A stretch of 64,000 bases of DNA from an uncultured Lactobacillus sp. (lineage in GTDB: Bacteria > Bacillota > Bacilli > Lactobacillales > Lactobacillaceae): NCBI GenBank assembly GCA_937874185.1, contig CALNAK010000021.1, positions 124,001-188,000 of the forward strand, written 5' to 3'. The position numbers and the translations under genes are program-made. Shown piece after piece: positions 40,493-49,956 of this stretch. Positions within the stretch are counted from its first letter, which is position 1. Each line of letters opens with the position of its first letter. The notes beneath the pieces are model-generated. The model was not told the origin of the DNA. It made no database searches and worked only from the letters and a program-made list of their open reading frames with translations.

Positions 40493-40984
40493 TTAATCCT
40501 TCCTCAACTTATCTATCAATGCGGATGCTACTTCCGGCGGCACGAATTCAGAGATATCTCCCCCAAATTTTGCTACCTCTTTCATCATTGATGAAGATAT
40601 CGTAGCATACCTGTCATTTGCTAGCAGGAATATAGTTTCAATATTTTTATTTAAAACTTTATTTATTGAAGCAACTCCAGATTCATATCCAAAATCATCT
40701 GGATTCCTCATTGATCGAACCATAAAACCAGCTCCTAATTGTTGAGCTAATTTTGTCGATAGTTCGCCTTTACCATCAACCACCGTCACGTTTTTTAAAT
40801 CATTTATTTCAGCTTCAATAAATGATTTCTTCTCTTCATAAGAAAATAAATATTTCTTTGATGTATTAGTCATCGGTGCCACATACAATTTGTCAAACAA
40901 CTTAGATGACCGACGAATAATATCCAAATGACCATTCGTAATTGGGTCAAAGCTACCAGCATAAAGTCCAACCTTTTGAGACAT
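40493..40984 (-). CDS. coaD: Phosphopantetheine adenylyltransferase
   Basis: CoaD makes dephospho-CoA from phosphopantetheine and ATP. The 163-residue protein has the nucleotidyltransferase motif YAGSFDPITNGHLDIIRRSS near the N-terminus and the second signature near YATISSSMMKEVAKFGG. I chose the ATG at 40984 with GGAGG 5 nt upstream. The gene starts one base downstream of the rsmD stop region, and the pair rsmD-coaD is widely conserved. Confidence 0.96.
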   Translation of the reverse strand: MSQKVGLYAGSFDPITNGHLDIIRRSSKLFDKLYVAPMTNTSKKYLFSYEEKKSFIEAEINDLKNVTVVDGKGELSTKLAQQLGAGFMVRSMRNPDDFGYESGVASINKVLNKNIETIFLLANDRYATISSSMMKEVAKFGGDISEFVPPEVASALIDKLRKD

Positions 40985-40985
40985 A

Positions 40986-41537
40986 CTATCCTCCAAATTG
41001 ATACAACGCTACTTTTGTATCCTTATATCTTTTTTCTTTTATTAAATCAATTTTATCAAAATTACTTAAATCAATATCGTAATCTGTTTCATCAACAATA
41101 ATGGCATTATCGTTTAACAAATTCTGTTCAACCATATCTTTAATAATTTGTTCAGTAATCTTCATTCGATATGGTGGATCAAGGAAAACTAAATCAAATT
41201 TAACTCCATCAAGGGCAAATTTCTTTAATGCATCGGTTGCAGATGACTTCATAACTACAAAACTATCTTCAGCATGTGTTTTTTCTATATTCTCTTTAAT
41301 TGTATTAATTGCTTTATAGGCCTTATCAACTAAATAAGCTGTTTCCAAGCCACGTGAGACAGCTTCTATACCTAGACTACCTGTTCCAGCAAATAAATCT
41401 AAAGCCACTCCATCATTCAAATATGGCGATAACATACTAAAAACAGCTTCCTTAACTTTAGCTGAAGTGGGACGTGTATTATCACTAGGAACCGATTTTA
41501 AATTTAATCCTCGAAATCTACCTGACACAACTTTCAT
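40986..41537 (-). CDS. rsmD: 16S rRNA (guanine-966-N2)-methyltransferase
   Basis: RsmD methylates G966 of 16S rRNA. The 183-residue Rossmann-type methyltransferase has the SAM motif LDLFAGTGSLGIEAVSRG (about residues 45-62), the catalytic VFLDPPYR, and the N-terminal GRFRGLNLKSVPSDNTRPTS region. It overlaps ylbG by 4 bp and precedes coaD. Confidence 0.95.
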   Translation of the reverse strand: MKVVSGRFRGLNLKSVPSDNTRPTSAKVKEAVFSMLSPYLNDGVALDLFAGTGSLGIEAVSRGLETAYLVDKAYKAINTIKENIEKTHAEDSFVVMKSSATDALKKFALDGVKFDLVFLDPPYRMKITEQIIKDMVEQNLLNDNAIIVDETDYDIDLSNFDKIDLIKEKRYKDTKVALYQFGG

Positions 41538-41803
41538 TCTTTTTCCTCATCCTTGTTTTCAGAAGTTTTTAATACATAATGTTCATCTAATTCTTTTCTG
41601 TGGGCCAAAGAAACACGTTTAACATATTTCTTCGAATTGAGTTCTTTTCTAATTTCTGACGCTTTATTTGAATTAACGTATAGCATAACGTACTTCATTT
41701 TGGGAGAACTATAATAAATTGTCCCGTAGTGTTGTAATTTTTTTCTCCATTTGAGTGAATAGACCCAGACATACAATGCCTGACGTTCCACCTTTTTATA
41801 CAT
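41534..41803 (-). CDS. ylbG: YlbG-family protein (DUF2129/UPF0298)
   Basis: This small 89-residue cytoplasmic protein (RQALYVWVYSLKWRKKLQHY, then MKYVMLYVNSNKASEIRKEL) matches the YlbG family. The function is unproven; in Bacillus it sits beside rsmD and coaD as here. It lies 4 bp after ftsW and overlaps rsmD, so it is clearly part of the operon. Confidence 0.88.
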   Translation of the reverse strand: MYKKVERQALYVWVYSLKWRKKLQHYGTIYYSSPKMKYVMLYVNSNKASEIRKELNSKKYVKRVSLAHRKELDEHYVLKTSENKDEEKE

Positions 41804-41807
41804 AAAA

Positions 41808-42986
41808 TCACCCTTTTTTCATAATTTCAAATCTTCTCGTGGCTTCCAAATTAAGAACGATCCCCAGAGCCATCGACAAAATTAACATACTTGAACCACC
41901 ATAACTGATAAATGGCAATGTGACACCAGTTAGTGGGATAAGACCTAATAGTCCTCCGACGTTTAAAACTGTTTGACTCAGCAACATCGTAGCGACCCCA
42001 TAATAAACTAATGAGCTATAATTTTTTCTAGCTCTAATTCCTAACTGAACTATTCTAATAATAATGATTGCTAAAAGGCCAAGCACAACAATATCGCCTA
42101 CGAGCCCTAATTCCTCACTAATTACAGCCAGAATAAAATCGGTATGTGGTTCAGGTAAATAACCACGTTTTTGAATCCCATTACCTAAGCCTACACCAAA
42201 GATTCCGCCATTACTGATGGCATAAAAAGAATTAACTAATTGCGCCCCAGATTTTTGTTCCAATTCAAAAGGATGCTGCATAGCTAAAAATCTTTGATAC
42301 TGATATTTACTAGTAATAATTGTTGGTGCAAATTTGAAAACTAAACTAATTCCCGCAATCAACAATACAATTAGTGATGTGCTTAGAGTAAAGATGTACT
42401 TTCCCGGAATTGTTGAGGCAGCCAATAATACTAGAGTTATTACAGCGAGAACCAACGCACCACCAAAATCAGGTTGCGCCATCAATAAGACCATCATCAA
42501 TAATACAAACAATATTGGTGGTGTTATTTCAAAAGCAACCGACTTAATATCATGATGATCCAATAATCGTTGCTGTTTGCTACTCAAAACAAAAGCCAAA
42601 TATAGGATCAAAGCCAGCTTAGCTAATTCCAAAGGTTGATAATTGAAAAATCCTAATGGAATCCAAGCAGAAGCACCATTTACCTTAGTACTTGGTGCAG
42701 CAATCCCAATTCCTATTACAATAATCAGGGACGCTATGGCAAACCAAAGTAAAATTTTTACCACCCGTTTACTCCGAAATACTTTTACCTTCAGAATAAA
42801 AACAAAAAAACACAGTAACAATCCCAATACAGCAAAAATTGCTTGTTTAAATAAATATTGAGTAGTACTTCCTCCAGCCATTAGTGAATTGTAAAAACTG
42901 GCCGAATAAACCATGACGATTCCAATACCTAATAGCAAAATATATGGTATGACTATCCATAAGTCAATTTTACTTAATTTTTTCAC
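41808..42986 (-). CDS. ftsW: FtsW/RodA/SpoVE-family cell-cycle glycosyltransferase, probably FtsW
   Basis: SEDS proteins polymerise lipid II into peptidoglycan during division or elongation. The 392-residue polytopic protein has about ten transmembrane segments, the conserved PLELAKLALILYLA, the catalytic-loop region GNGIQKRGYLPEPHTDFI, SEELGLVG and the C-terminal PFISYGGSSMLILSMALGI. FtsW rather than RodA is suggested by its place next to typA, ylbG, rsmD and coaD, where Firmicutes carry ftsW. An extended -10 promoter lies just upstream. Confidence 0.92.
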   Translation of the reverse strand: MKKLSKIDLWIVIPYILLLGIGIVMVYSASFYNSLMAGGSTTQYLFKQAIFAVLGLLLCFFVFILKVKVFRSKRVVKILLWFAIASLIIVIGIGIAAPSTKVNGASAWIPLGFFNYQPLELAKLALILYLAFVLSSKQQRLLDHHDIKSVAFEITPPILFVLLMMVLLMAQPDFGGALVLAVITLVLLAASTIPGKYIFTLSTSLIVLLIAGISLVFKFAPTIITSKYQYQRFLAMQHPFELEQKSGAQLVNSFYAISNGGIFGVGLGNGIQKRGYLPEPHTDFILAVISEELGLVGDIVVLGLLAIIIIRIVQLGIRARKNYSSLVYYGVATMLLSQTVLNVGGLLGLIPLTGVTLPFISYGGSSMLILSMALGIVLNLEATRRFEIMKKG

Positions 42987-43014
42987 ATTTAAGCTCCTAA
43001 AATCTGATATTAAG

Positions 43015-43023
43015 ATTATACCA
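43015..43023 (-). promoter_or_regulatory. Extended -10 promoter of the ftsW operon
   Basis: Minus-strand TGGTATAAT is a perfect extended -10 about 30 bp upstream of the ftsW start codon; no good -35 is needed or seen. Confidence 0.6.
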
Positions 43024-43073
43024 CCAAATAAAACGAGAGAAAAACTGCACTGTTATGCCATTTTGTCAAAAAT

Positions 43074-43110
43074 AAAAAGGAGCTAAGGACAACTGTCCCT
43101 AACCCCTTTA
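43074..43110 (-). terminator. Intrinsic terminator of typA
   Basis: Minus-strand AAAGGGGTTAGGGAC and GTCCTTAGCTCCTTT pair with few mismatches around AGTT, then TTA. Confidence 0.75.
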
Positions 43111-43122
43111 TTTAATTACAAA

Positions 43123-44964
43123 TTATTTTTGGTTCTTCTTTGATTTATCAAACTTCTTACGTTCGTTTGTGCTTAAGATCTTCTTACGTAATCTAACACT
43201 TGTAGGTGTTACTTCACAAAGTTCGTCTTCGTTTAGGAATTCGATAGATTGTTCTAGTGACATAGCCTTAGGTGTCTTGATTGCAGCAGCATGATCTTTA
43301 CCAGAAGCACGAGTATTTGTAAGGTTCTTACCCTTAGTAACAGTAACAGCGATATCTTGATCACGACTACTTTCACCAACAATCATACCTTCATATACAT
43401 CAATTCCGGCACCGATGAACAATTTACCACGATCTTCAACAGATTGTAGTGAATATGTTGTAGATGGACCTTGGTTAATTGAAACCAAAGCACCAGTTCT
43501 TCTACCAGGATTCCAGTTCTTAACAACTGGTTTGTATTCTGAGAATGTATGGTTCAAAATACCGTAACCACCAGTCATTGAAAGGAATTCTGTAGAATAA
43601 CCAATCAAACCACGAGAAGGAGCTGAGAAAATAAGTCTTGTTTGACCATTTCCAGTACTTTCCATGTTAACCATGTCACCCTTACGTTGAGACATTGAAT
43701 CGATAACTGAACCAACGTATTCGTCAGGTGTATCGATTGTTACCTCTTCAAAAGGTTCACATTTCTTGTTATCAACTGTCTTGTAGATAACTTCTGGACG
43801 TGATAGTTGTAGTTCGAAACCTTCACGACGCATTTCTTCAACAAGGATTGACAAGTGAAGTTCACCACGACCTGAAACTAGCCATGAACCAGCTTGGTCA
43901 GTGTTTTCAACTTTAAGAGAAACATCAGTATGTAGTTGTCTTCTTAAACGATCTTCGATCTTTCTAGCAGTAACTTCTGTACCTTCGCGACCAGCGAAAG
44001 GTGAGTTGTTTTGTAGGAAAGTCATTTGAAGTGTTGGTTCATCAATACGTAGCAATGGAAGTGCTTCTTGATGGTCAACTGGTGTAACAGTTTCACCAAC
44101 ATAGATATCTTCCATACCAGAAACGGCAATAAGGTCTCCGGCTTTAGCACTTTGAATTTCAACACGGTTCAATCCCATGAAACCAAATAACTTAGTAACA
44201 CGGAAGTTCTTTGTTGAACCATCAAGCTTCATAACTGTAACTGAGTCACCAACGGCGATCTTACCACGGAAGATACGTCCGATACCAATACGACCAACGT
44301 AATCGTTGTAATCTAGTAAGGCAACTTGGAATTGTAAAGGTTCGTCAGAGTTATCAATTGGAGCTGGAATTGTTTTGATAATTGTGTCAAACAATGGGTT
44401 CATTGTGTGTTCTTGTTTAGCAGGATCTGCATCATAACTTGATGTTCCGTTAATAGCTGAAGCATAAATAACAGGGAAATCAAGTTGTGAATCATCAGCA
44501 CCTAATTCGATAAATAGTTCAAGAACTTCGTCAACAACTTCTGCAGGACGAGCACCTGGTCTATCAATCTTGTTAATAACAACGATAGGTGTTAAATGTT
44601 GTTCCAAAGCTTTTTTCAAAACAAAACGTGTTTGAGGCATTGTTCCTTCATAAGCATCAACGACTAGTAGTACACCATCAACCATCTTCATGATACGTTC
44701 AACTTCACCACCGAAGTCAGCGTGTCCTGGTGTATCCAAAATGTTAATTTTCTTGCCATCATAATCAACAGCTGTATTTTTAGAAAGGATTGTGATACCA
44801 CGTTCTCTTTCAATAGCGTTGGAATCAAGGGCACGGTCTTCAATTTGGTAATGTGAATCTAGTGTATCTGATTGCTTTAGCATTTCATTAACCAATGTAG
44901 TTTTACCGTGGTCAACGTGAGCAATGATAGCAATATTTCTAATATCTTCTCTTCTGTTAGTCAA
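43123..44964 (-). CDS. typA: Translational GTPase TypA/BipA
   Basis: TypA is a ribosome-binding GTPase involved in stress adaptation and ribosome assembly. The 613-residue protein has G1 AHVDHGKTTLVNEML, ERGITILSKNTAV, G3 DTPGHADFGGEVER, G4 NKIDRPGARP and the C-terminal BipA-specific domain (SQRKGDMVNMESTGNGQTRL). I prefer the TTG at 44964: AAGGAAG lies 7 nt upstream of it, and the result (MTNRREDIRNIAIIAH) matches the usual family N-terminus. The in-frame ATG at 44982 has no ribosome binding site and overlaps a possible -10 box. Confidence 0.95.
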   Translation of the reverse strand: MTNRREDIRNIAIIAHVDHGKTTLVNEMLKQSDTLDSHYQIEDRALDSNAIERERGITILSKNTAVDYDGKKINILDTPGHADFGGEVERIMKMVDGVLLVVDAYEGTMPQTRFVLKKALEQHLTPIVVINKIDRPGARPAEVVDEVLELFIELGADDSQLDFPVIYASAINGTSSYDADPAKQEHTMNPLFDTIIKTIPAPIDNSDEPLQFQVALLDYNDYVGRIGIGRIFRGKIAVGDSVTVMKLDGSTKNFRVTKLFGFMGLNRVEIQSAKAGDLIAVSGMEDIYVGETVTPVDHQEALPLLRIDEPTLQMTFLQNNSPFAGREGTEVTARKIEDRLRRQLHTDVSLKVENTDQAGSWLVSGRGELHLSILVEEMRREGFELQLSRPEVIYKTVDNKKCEPFEEVTIDTPDEYVGSVIDSMSQRKGDMVNMESTGNGQTRLIFSAPSRGLIGYSTEFLSMTGGYGILNHTFSEYKPVVKNWNPGRRTGALVSINQGPSTTYSLQSVEDRGKLFIGAGIDVYEGMIVGESSRDQDIAVTVTKGKNLTNTRASGKDHAAAIKTPKAMSLEQSIEFLNEDELCEVTPTSVRLRKKILSTNERKKFDKSKKNQK

Positions 44965-45011
44965 GTTAGTTCTTCCTTCCATAAATACAAATGTTTAATT
45001 ACTTCTTGCAA

Positions 45012-45040
45012 TAAAAAAACTGTGAATGACTGTCACAGTT
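45012..45040 (-). terminator. Intrinsic terminator of the inositol-phosphatase-family gene
   Basis: Minus-strand AACTGTGA and TCACAGTT (8 bp, 7-nt loop) are followed by TTTTTTT. Confidence 0.85.
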
Positions 45041-45042
45041 CA

Positions 45043-45822
45043 CTAACGCGTTTTAACTGTTTCTAGTGCTTCAGAAACAACCTTCTGAGTACCAGCTATT
45101 ACGACTTGTGATTCTAACATATTTATTGGTGCATCGTCAATACTTACCACACTCATCCCAGCTGCTTCACACAATACGCGTCCAGCGGCTAAATCCCAAG
45201 GAGCTAAGTATGACATATACATGACTTCTTTTCCAGTTAATAAATGTCCGAAAATTATTCCCGCACTTCCATAAACCCTGAAGCCACTACTCTTTTTGAT
45301 GACATTTTGTACGTCAAAACGATTTGCTAAAGCCATCGGAGCAGATACATCAACAAGCCCTTCTACCAAGGATAAGTTCTTAGGTTTATCAATCCGTTTG
45401 TCGTTGATAAACAAACCTAATTCCTTACCACCATGGTAAATTTCATTATCCATAACATTAATAATAGCACCAACTAAGGGGGTCCCGTCAATGTAAACGC
45501 CAATCATCGATGCAAAATCGTCTTCACGTTTAACAAAATTCATGGTCCCGTCGATTGGATCTACAAAGAAAACTAGGCCTGACATGTCTTTTACCATATC
45601 GCCGTAACCCTCTTCGCTGACAATGGTTGCGTCAGGATACGCACGCTTAATTTCACCATTAACAAACTTTTCAGTTTTTTTATCAAAATTAGTTACTAGA
45701 TCATTTCGATTCTTTTTTGTATCAATTGATTTTTTCTTGATTGAATCTCCACGTAAACTTTCGCCAACACTGTTAAGTAACGTGACTAAAAAATCGTCTA
45801 TTTCCTTACTATCGATTTTCAT
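45043..45822 (-). CDS. Inositol monophosphatase family protein
   Basis: This 259-residue cytoplasmic protein belongs to the Mg-dependent IMPase/fructose-bisphosphatase superfamily. Metal ligands are in VSEEGYGD, FFVDPIDGTMNFV and LAPWDLAAG. The start is uncertain: the ATG at 45822 gives MKIDSKEI, while one 21 bp upstream has no better ribosome binding site. It overlaps the upstream UPF0223 gene and ends at a terminator. In lactobacilli such proteins may act on inositol phosphates, PAP or other small sugar phosphates; the substrate is unknown. Confidence 0.9.
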   Translation of the reverse strand: MKIDSKEIDDFLVTLLNSVGESLRGDSIKKKSIDTKKNRNDLVTNFDKKTEKFVNGEIKRAYPDATIVSEEGYGDMVKDMSGLVFFVDPIDGTMNFVKREDDFASMIGVYIDGTPLVGAIINVMDNEIYHGGKELGLFINDKRIDKPKNLSLVEGLVDVSAPMALANRFDVQNVIKKSSGFRVYGSAGIIFGHLLTGKEVMYMSYLAPWDLAAGRVLCEAAGMSVVSIDDAPINMLESQVVIAGTQKVVSEALETVKTR

Positions 45823-46099
45823 TTTGAATCCTGACTTTCCCATTGTTTTTAACTGTTCTACATTTTTTAAAAACTTGATAGATGGAATAACCAGATTCTA
45901 ATTCAAATTCTTTATCTAATCTTTTTTGTTCCATCATCATCGGAACTACTTGTTGAAACGAGCGGTACTTTTGCAAAAATTCTTCTCTATTAACACCAGA
46001 TTCATAAGCTTTCTCAACCATGTTGTATAGGTCAATCACCTTTACGATCTCGTCTTGAGTCCAATTTTCGTCAAGAGGATAACTGTAACTATCTTGCAT
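45809..46099 (-). CDS. UPF0223 family protein
   Basis: This 96-residue protein (SYPLDENWTQDEIVKVIDLY at the start) matches the small helical UPF0223 (YktA-like) family, of unknown function. It is followed with overlap by the IMPase-family gene; this UPF0223-IMPase pair is conserved in Firmicutes. GGAGATACC precedes the ATG. Confidence 0.88.
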   Translation of the reverse strand: MQDSYSYPLDENWTQDEIVKVIDLYNMVEKAYESGVNREEFLQKYRSFQQVVPMMMEQKRLDKEFELESGYSIYQVFKKCRTVKNNGKVRIQNENR

Positions 46100-46131
46100 A
46101 GGTATCTCCTTTCATTTTTACTCTACTATAC

Positions 46132-46162
46132 AAAAAAAGCGGTGCAATTGCATCGCTTTTTT
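46132..46162 (-). terminator. Intrinsic terminator of the pdh operon
   Basis: Minus-strand AAAGCGATGC and GCACCGCTTT (one mismatch) enclose AATT, with T residues after the stem. It lies about 70 bp beyond the pdhD stop codon. Confidence 0.8.
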
Positions 46163-46232
46163 GTTGAATTCATTTATTTAGTATACGAAACTACAATTAT
46201 TTCGGTTTCTAAATAAGCTTTAATAAAATTTC

Positions 46233-47660
46233 CTAAATATGAGTTGGGTAGCCAATTAATATATCAGCTGCTTCTTGGATAGGTTCACCTAATGTTGGAT
46301 GTGGGTGAATTGTTAAAGCAATATCCTCAGCATTCAATTGACAGTTAATAGCTACACTTAATTCTGAAATCAAGTCACTAGCACCAGGTCCAACAATTTG
46401 TCCACCTAATAATGTACCAGTTTCTTTATCAGCAATTAATTTAACGAATCCTTCGGCAGCATCCAATGATACGGCACGAGCATTACCAGCAAATGGGAAT
46501 TTAGCAACTTTGACGTCGATACTCTTATCTTTAGCGTCTTTTTCAGTTAAACCAACTGTAGCTAGCTCAGGATCTGTAAAACAGACCGCTGGAACGCTGA
46601 TGAAGTCATTTGCTGTATTCTTACCAGAAATTGCTCCGGCAGCTGTCTTAGCCTCAAAGAAGGCCTTGTGAGCCAAAGCAGGTCCCGGCACGATATCACC
46701 AATTGCATAAATGTTGTCAACTGAAGTTTTACCTTGGGCATCAACCTCAACTAAACCACGATCAGTCAACTTAACATTAGTCATTTCAAGACCAAAGTCA
46801 TCAGTATTAGGACGACGTCCAACTGTTACCATACAATAATCAGCATTGAGTGTTGTTGGTTTGCCATCGACTTCATAAGTTACATCGACACTATCGCCTT
46901 TGTTTTCACTCTTTTTGGCCATAGCATTAGTAATAATTGTGACACCTTTCTTTTCAAGGTTCTTCTTAACGATTGAAACCATATCTTTTTCAAAGTTAGG
47001 AATGATGCTTGGTGAACCTTCAAGAATAGTTACGTGAGCACCTAAGTCAGCATATGCGCCAGCTAATTCAGTTCCGACATAACCACCACCAATAATGATG
47101 AATTCCTTAGGAACTTCTTTAAGATTCAAGCCACCTGTTGAATCAATGACACGATCATCAAATTTGAATCCTCTAATTTCAATTGGACGACTACCAGTAG
47201 CCAAAATCAAATGCTTAAATTTGATAGTTTGACCACCACCATTATCCATAAATTGTCTAGGACCACTAGGCATAACACGTAATTGTGTATCACTGTCTAA
47301 GAATGCAGCACCGTTGATCAATTCAACATGGTGTTTCTTCAAAAGCATTTGTACACCACTTGTCATACGTTTAACGACTTTTTCATCTTTCCAAGATTGA
47401 GTCTTTGCAAAATCAATTTTAGCGTCACTTGTTGTAATACCATAAGTGGCAGAATCTTTAGCTTGTTGTAATCTGTGTCCGGCTGTAATTAAAGCCTTTG
47501 ATGGAACACATCCAACATTCAAACAAACTCCACCGACAGAATCTGATTTTTCAATTACAGTAACATCCTGTCCTAATTCTGAAGCTCTGATTGCTGCAAC
47601 GTAACCACCAGGGCCGGAACCAATAATAACGGTATCTTTTTCTATTACGTTTTCTGCCAT
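46233..47660 (-). CDS. pdhD: Dihydrolipoyl dehydrogenase (E3) of the pyruvate dehydrogenase complex
   Basis: E3 reoxidises dihydrolipoamide and makes NADH. The 475-residue flavoprotein has the FAD motif IIGSGPGGYVAAIRASELG, the redox-active disulfide in GGVCLNVGCVPSKAL (C46 and C51), the NAD motif IIGGGYVGTELAGAYADLG and the catalytic His-Glu dyad in HPHPTLGEPIQEAA. It is the last of four pdh genes, 6 bp after pdhC, and is followed by a terminator. Confidence 0.96.
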   Translation of the reverse strand: MAENVIEKDTVIIGSGPGGYVAAIRASELGQDVTVIEKSDSVGGVCLNVGCVPSKALITAGHRLQQAKDSATYGITTSDAKIDFAKTQSWKDEKVVKRMTSGVQMLLKKHHVELINGAAFLDSDTQLRVMPSGPRQFMDNGGGQTIKFKHLILATGSRPIEIRGFKFDDRVIDSTGGLNLKEVPKEFIIIGGGYVGTELAGAYADLGAHVTILEGSPSIIPNFEKDMVSIVKKNLEKKGVTIITNAMAKKSENKGDSVDVTYEVDGKPTTLNADYCMVTVGRRPNTDDFGLEMTNVKLTDRGLVEVDAQGKTSVDNIYAIGDIVPGPALAHKAFFEAKTAAGAISGKNTANDFISVPAVCFTDPELATVGLTEKDAKDKSIDVKVAKFPFAGNARAVSLDAAEGFVKLIADKETGTLLGGQIVGPGASDLISELSVAINCQLNAEDIALTIHPHPTLGEPIQEAADILIGYPTHI

Positions 47661-47666
47661 TTTAAT

Positions 47667-48950
47667 CTAGCCCTCCATTAATAACATATCTGGATCATGC
47701 AACAATTTCTTCAAGAGATTCAAAGCATTTTGTGCTAAAGCACCATCAATCAATCTGTGATCATAACTCATTGATAGTTTCAACATATTACCTACTTGAA
47801 TATTGCCGTTTTCATCAACATATGGTTCTTTCGCAATTTTACCAACACCAAGGATTGCAACTTCAGGATAGTTAATAACTGGTGTAAACCAGCCACCACC
47901 GATTGAACCGACGTTACTGATAGTGATTGAACCACCAGACATCTTATCCATACTCAACTTGTTGTCATAAGCAGCTTGTGAGTTTTCAGTGATTTCCTTA
48001 GCAATCTCGAACATCCCTTTAGAGTCAACGTTCTTCACGTTTGGAACATAAAGTCCATGTTCTGTGTTTGTTGCAATACCAACGTTGTAATAATGTTTGT
48101 AGACAATTTCATCAGTTGAATCATCGATTGATGCATTCAATTCTGGATATGCCTTCATTACAGCAACCATGGCTTTAACGATATATGGCAAGAATGTCAA
48201 ATGGATATCTTTGTCAGCAGCCATTTGCTTGTACTTCTTACGGTTAGCCATTAAAGCGCTTACTTCAACGTCATCAAAACTAGTTACATGAGGAGCTGTG
48301 TGCTTACTTGTCAACATTGCCTTAGCAATAGCTTTTCTTGTAAGTGACATCTTTTCACGAGTTTCAAGTTCTGGAGTAGCAGACTTGTAAGGTGTAATTG
48401 ATTTAGCTTCTGGAGCAGGAGCTGCGGCAGGTGCTGACTGTGTAGCAGTAGCTGGAGCACCGGCTTTAAATGTATCAATATCAGCCTTAGTAATTTGACC
48501 ATGTTTGCCACTTGGAGTTACTTGACCCAAGTCAACTTTTTGATCACGTGCATATTGACGTACAGATGGCATTGCTAAGAAGTTTGCATTTGCAGAACCA
48601 GTAGCTGGTCCAGCAGTGGCAGTTGCCTCTTCAGCAGGCTTGTCATCAGCTTTAGCATCTGCTGCTGGAGCATCTGCCTTAGCGGGTTCGTCATCATCAC
48701 CTGTGTCAGGAGAACCATCATCAATAACGATTAAAGTATCTCCAATTTCAACTGTAGCTCCTTCTTGAGCAACAATCTTTTTAATGGTACCAGAAACTGG
48801 TGAAGGTAATTCTTCAACAGATTTATCATTTTGGATTTCTACTAAGGAGTCATCTTCCTTAACAGTGTCCCCTTCTTTTACAAGCCAGCTAGCAATTTCA
48901 CCTTCGGCCATACCTTCGCCGAGTTCAGGTAGTTTAAATTTGTATGCCAT
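47667..48950 (-). CDS. pdhC: Dihydrolipoyl acetyltransferase (E2) of the pyruvate dehydrogenase complex
   Basis: E2 carries the acetyl group on lipoate and transfers it to CoA. The 427-residue protein has one N-terminal lipoyl domain (residues 1-78, lipoylated lysine in VEIQNDKSVEELPS), an Ala/Pro/Asp-rich linker, a peripheral-subunit-binding domain (about 120-160, AMPSVRQYARDQKVDLGQV), a second linker and the catalytic domain ending with SYDHRLIDGALAQNAL. One lipoyl domain is usual for Gram-positive lactobacilli. It starts 26 bp after pdhB. Confidence 0.96.
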   Translation of the reverse strand: MAYKFKLPELGEGMAEGEIASWLVKEGDTVKEDDSLVEIQNDKSVEELPSPVSGTIKKIVAQEGATVEIGDTLIVIDDGSPDTGDDDEPAKADAPAADAKADDKPAEEATATAGPATGSANANFLAMPSVRQYARDQKVDLGQVTPSGKHGQITKADIDTFKAGAPATATQSAPAAAPAPEAKSITPYKSATPELETREKMSLTRKAIAKAMLTSKHTAPHVTSFDDVEVSALMANRKKYKQMAADKDIHLTFLPYIVKAMVAVMKAYPELNASIDDSTDEIVYKHYYNVGIATNTEHGLYVPNVKNVDSKGMFEIAKEITENSQAAYDNKLSMDKMSGGSITISNVGSIGGGWFTPVINYPEVAILGVGKIAKEPYVDENGNIQVGNMLKLSMSYDHRLIDGALAQNALNLLKKLLHDPDMLLMEG

Positions 48951-48976
48951 AGTTGGATTTCCCTTCCTTCGATTAA

Positions 48977-49954
48977 TTAGTAGTTGAGAATTTCATTTAC
49001 TTTTTCTTCAATTTCTTTTGCGCGTGGAATCCAGATGTCCTCACCGAGAGCAAATGGATAAACGCTATTTGGAGCAGCAACTCTACCAATTGGTGCATCG
49101 AGAGAAAGAACAGCATCTTCGGCAATAGCTGAAGCAACTTGTGCTCCAACACCAGCCATTTTTTGTGCTTCTTGGACGACTACAACTTTGTGAGTTTTTT
49201 CAATAGATTTAAAAATTGTTTCAGTATCAATTGGTGAAACTGTTCTAAGGTCGATTACTTCAACAGAGATATTCTTTTCTGCCAAGTCATCAGCAACCTT
49301 CAATGCTTCATTAACTTCAGCACCATAAGCTACGATTGTAATATCGTTACCCTCACGGACAACATTAGCTTTGTCCAAAGGAACAGTGTATTTACCATCA
49401 GGAATATCATCCTTCATTGAACGATATAGTTTTAAGTTCTCCATAAATAGCACTGGATCATTATTTTCAACAGATGAAATCAATAGTCCTTTAGCATCAT
49501 ATGGATTACTTGGCATAACAACACGTAGTCCTGGAATTCCAGTAAAGAAGTTTTCTAGGTTATCAGCGTGCATTTCAGCAGTATGAGTACCACCACCATA
49601 AGGTGTACGAATTGTGATAGGTGCAGTCTTTTTACCGTTGAAACGGAAACGCATACGTGCTTCTTGACCAGCAATTTGGTCAACAGCTTCAAATGAGAAT
49701 CCCATAAATTGAATTTCTGGAATTGGACGCCAGCCAGTCAAACCAAGACCAGTAGCTAATCCTAAAATTCCTGATTCAGCTAGAGGTGTATCGAAGACTC
49801 TATCTTCACCATATTTTTCTTGAAGTCCTTGAGTAGTTCTGAAGACACCACCGTTTTTACCAACATCTTCACCGAATATCAATGTTTTTGGATCATCTTC
49901 AAGAACAATGTCTAAGGCATCAGTAATTGCTTGAATATAAGTTTTCTTAGCCAT
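48977..49954 (-). CDS. pdhB: Pyruvate dehydrogenase E1 component, beta subunit
   Basis: This is the beta chain of the thiamine-diphosphate-dependent E1 heterotetramer. The 325-residue protein contains the glutamate region FGEDVGKNGGVFRTTQGLQE, TPLAESGILGLATGLG, PYGGGTHTAEMHADNLE and the C-terminal VEVIDLRTVSPIDTET. It starts 2 bp after pdhA, so it is coupled to it. Confidence 0.96.
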   Translation of the reverse strand: MAKKTYIQAITDALDIVLEDDPKTLIFGEDVGKNGGVFRTTQGLQEKYGEDRVFDTPLAESGILGLATGLGLTGWRPIPEIQFMGFSFEAVDQIAGQEARMRFRFNGKKTAPITIRTPYGGGTHTAEMHADNLENFFTGIPGLRVVMPSNPYDAKGLLISSVENNDPVLFMENLKLYRSMKDDIPDGKYTVPLDKANVVREGNDITIVAYGAEVNEALKVADDLAEKNISVEVIDLRTVSPIDTETIFKSIEKTHKVVVVQEAQKMAGVGAQVASAIAEDAVLSLDAPIGRVAAPNSVYPFALGEDIWIPRAKEIEEKVNEILNY

Positions 49955-49956
49955 TT

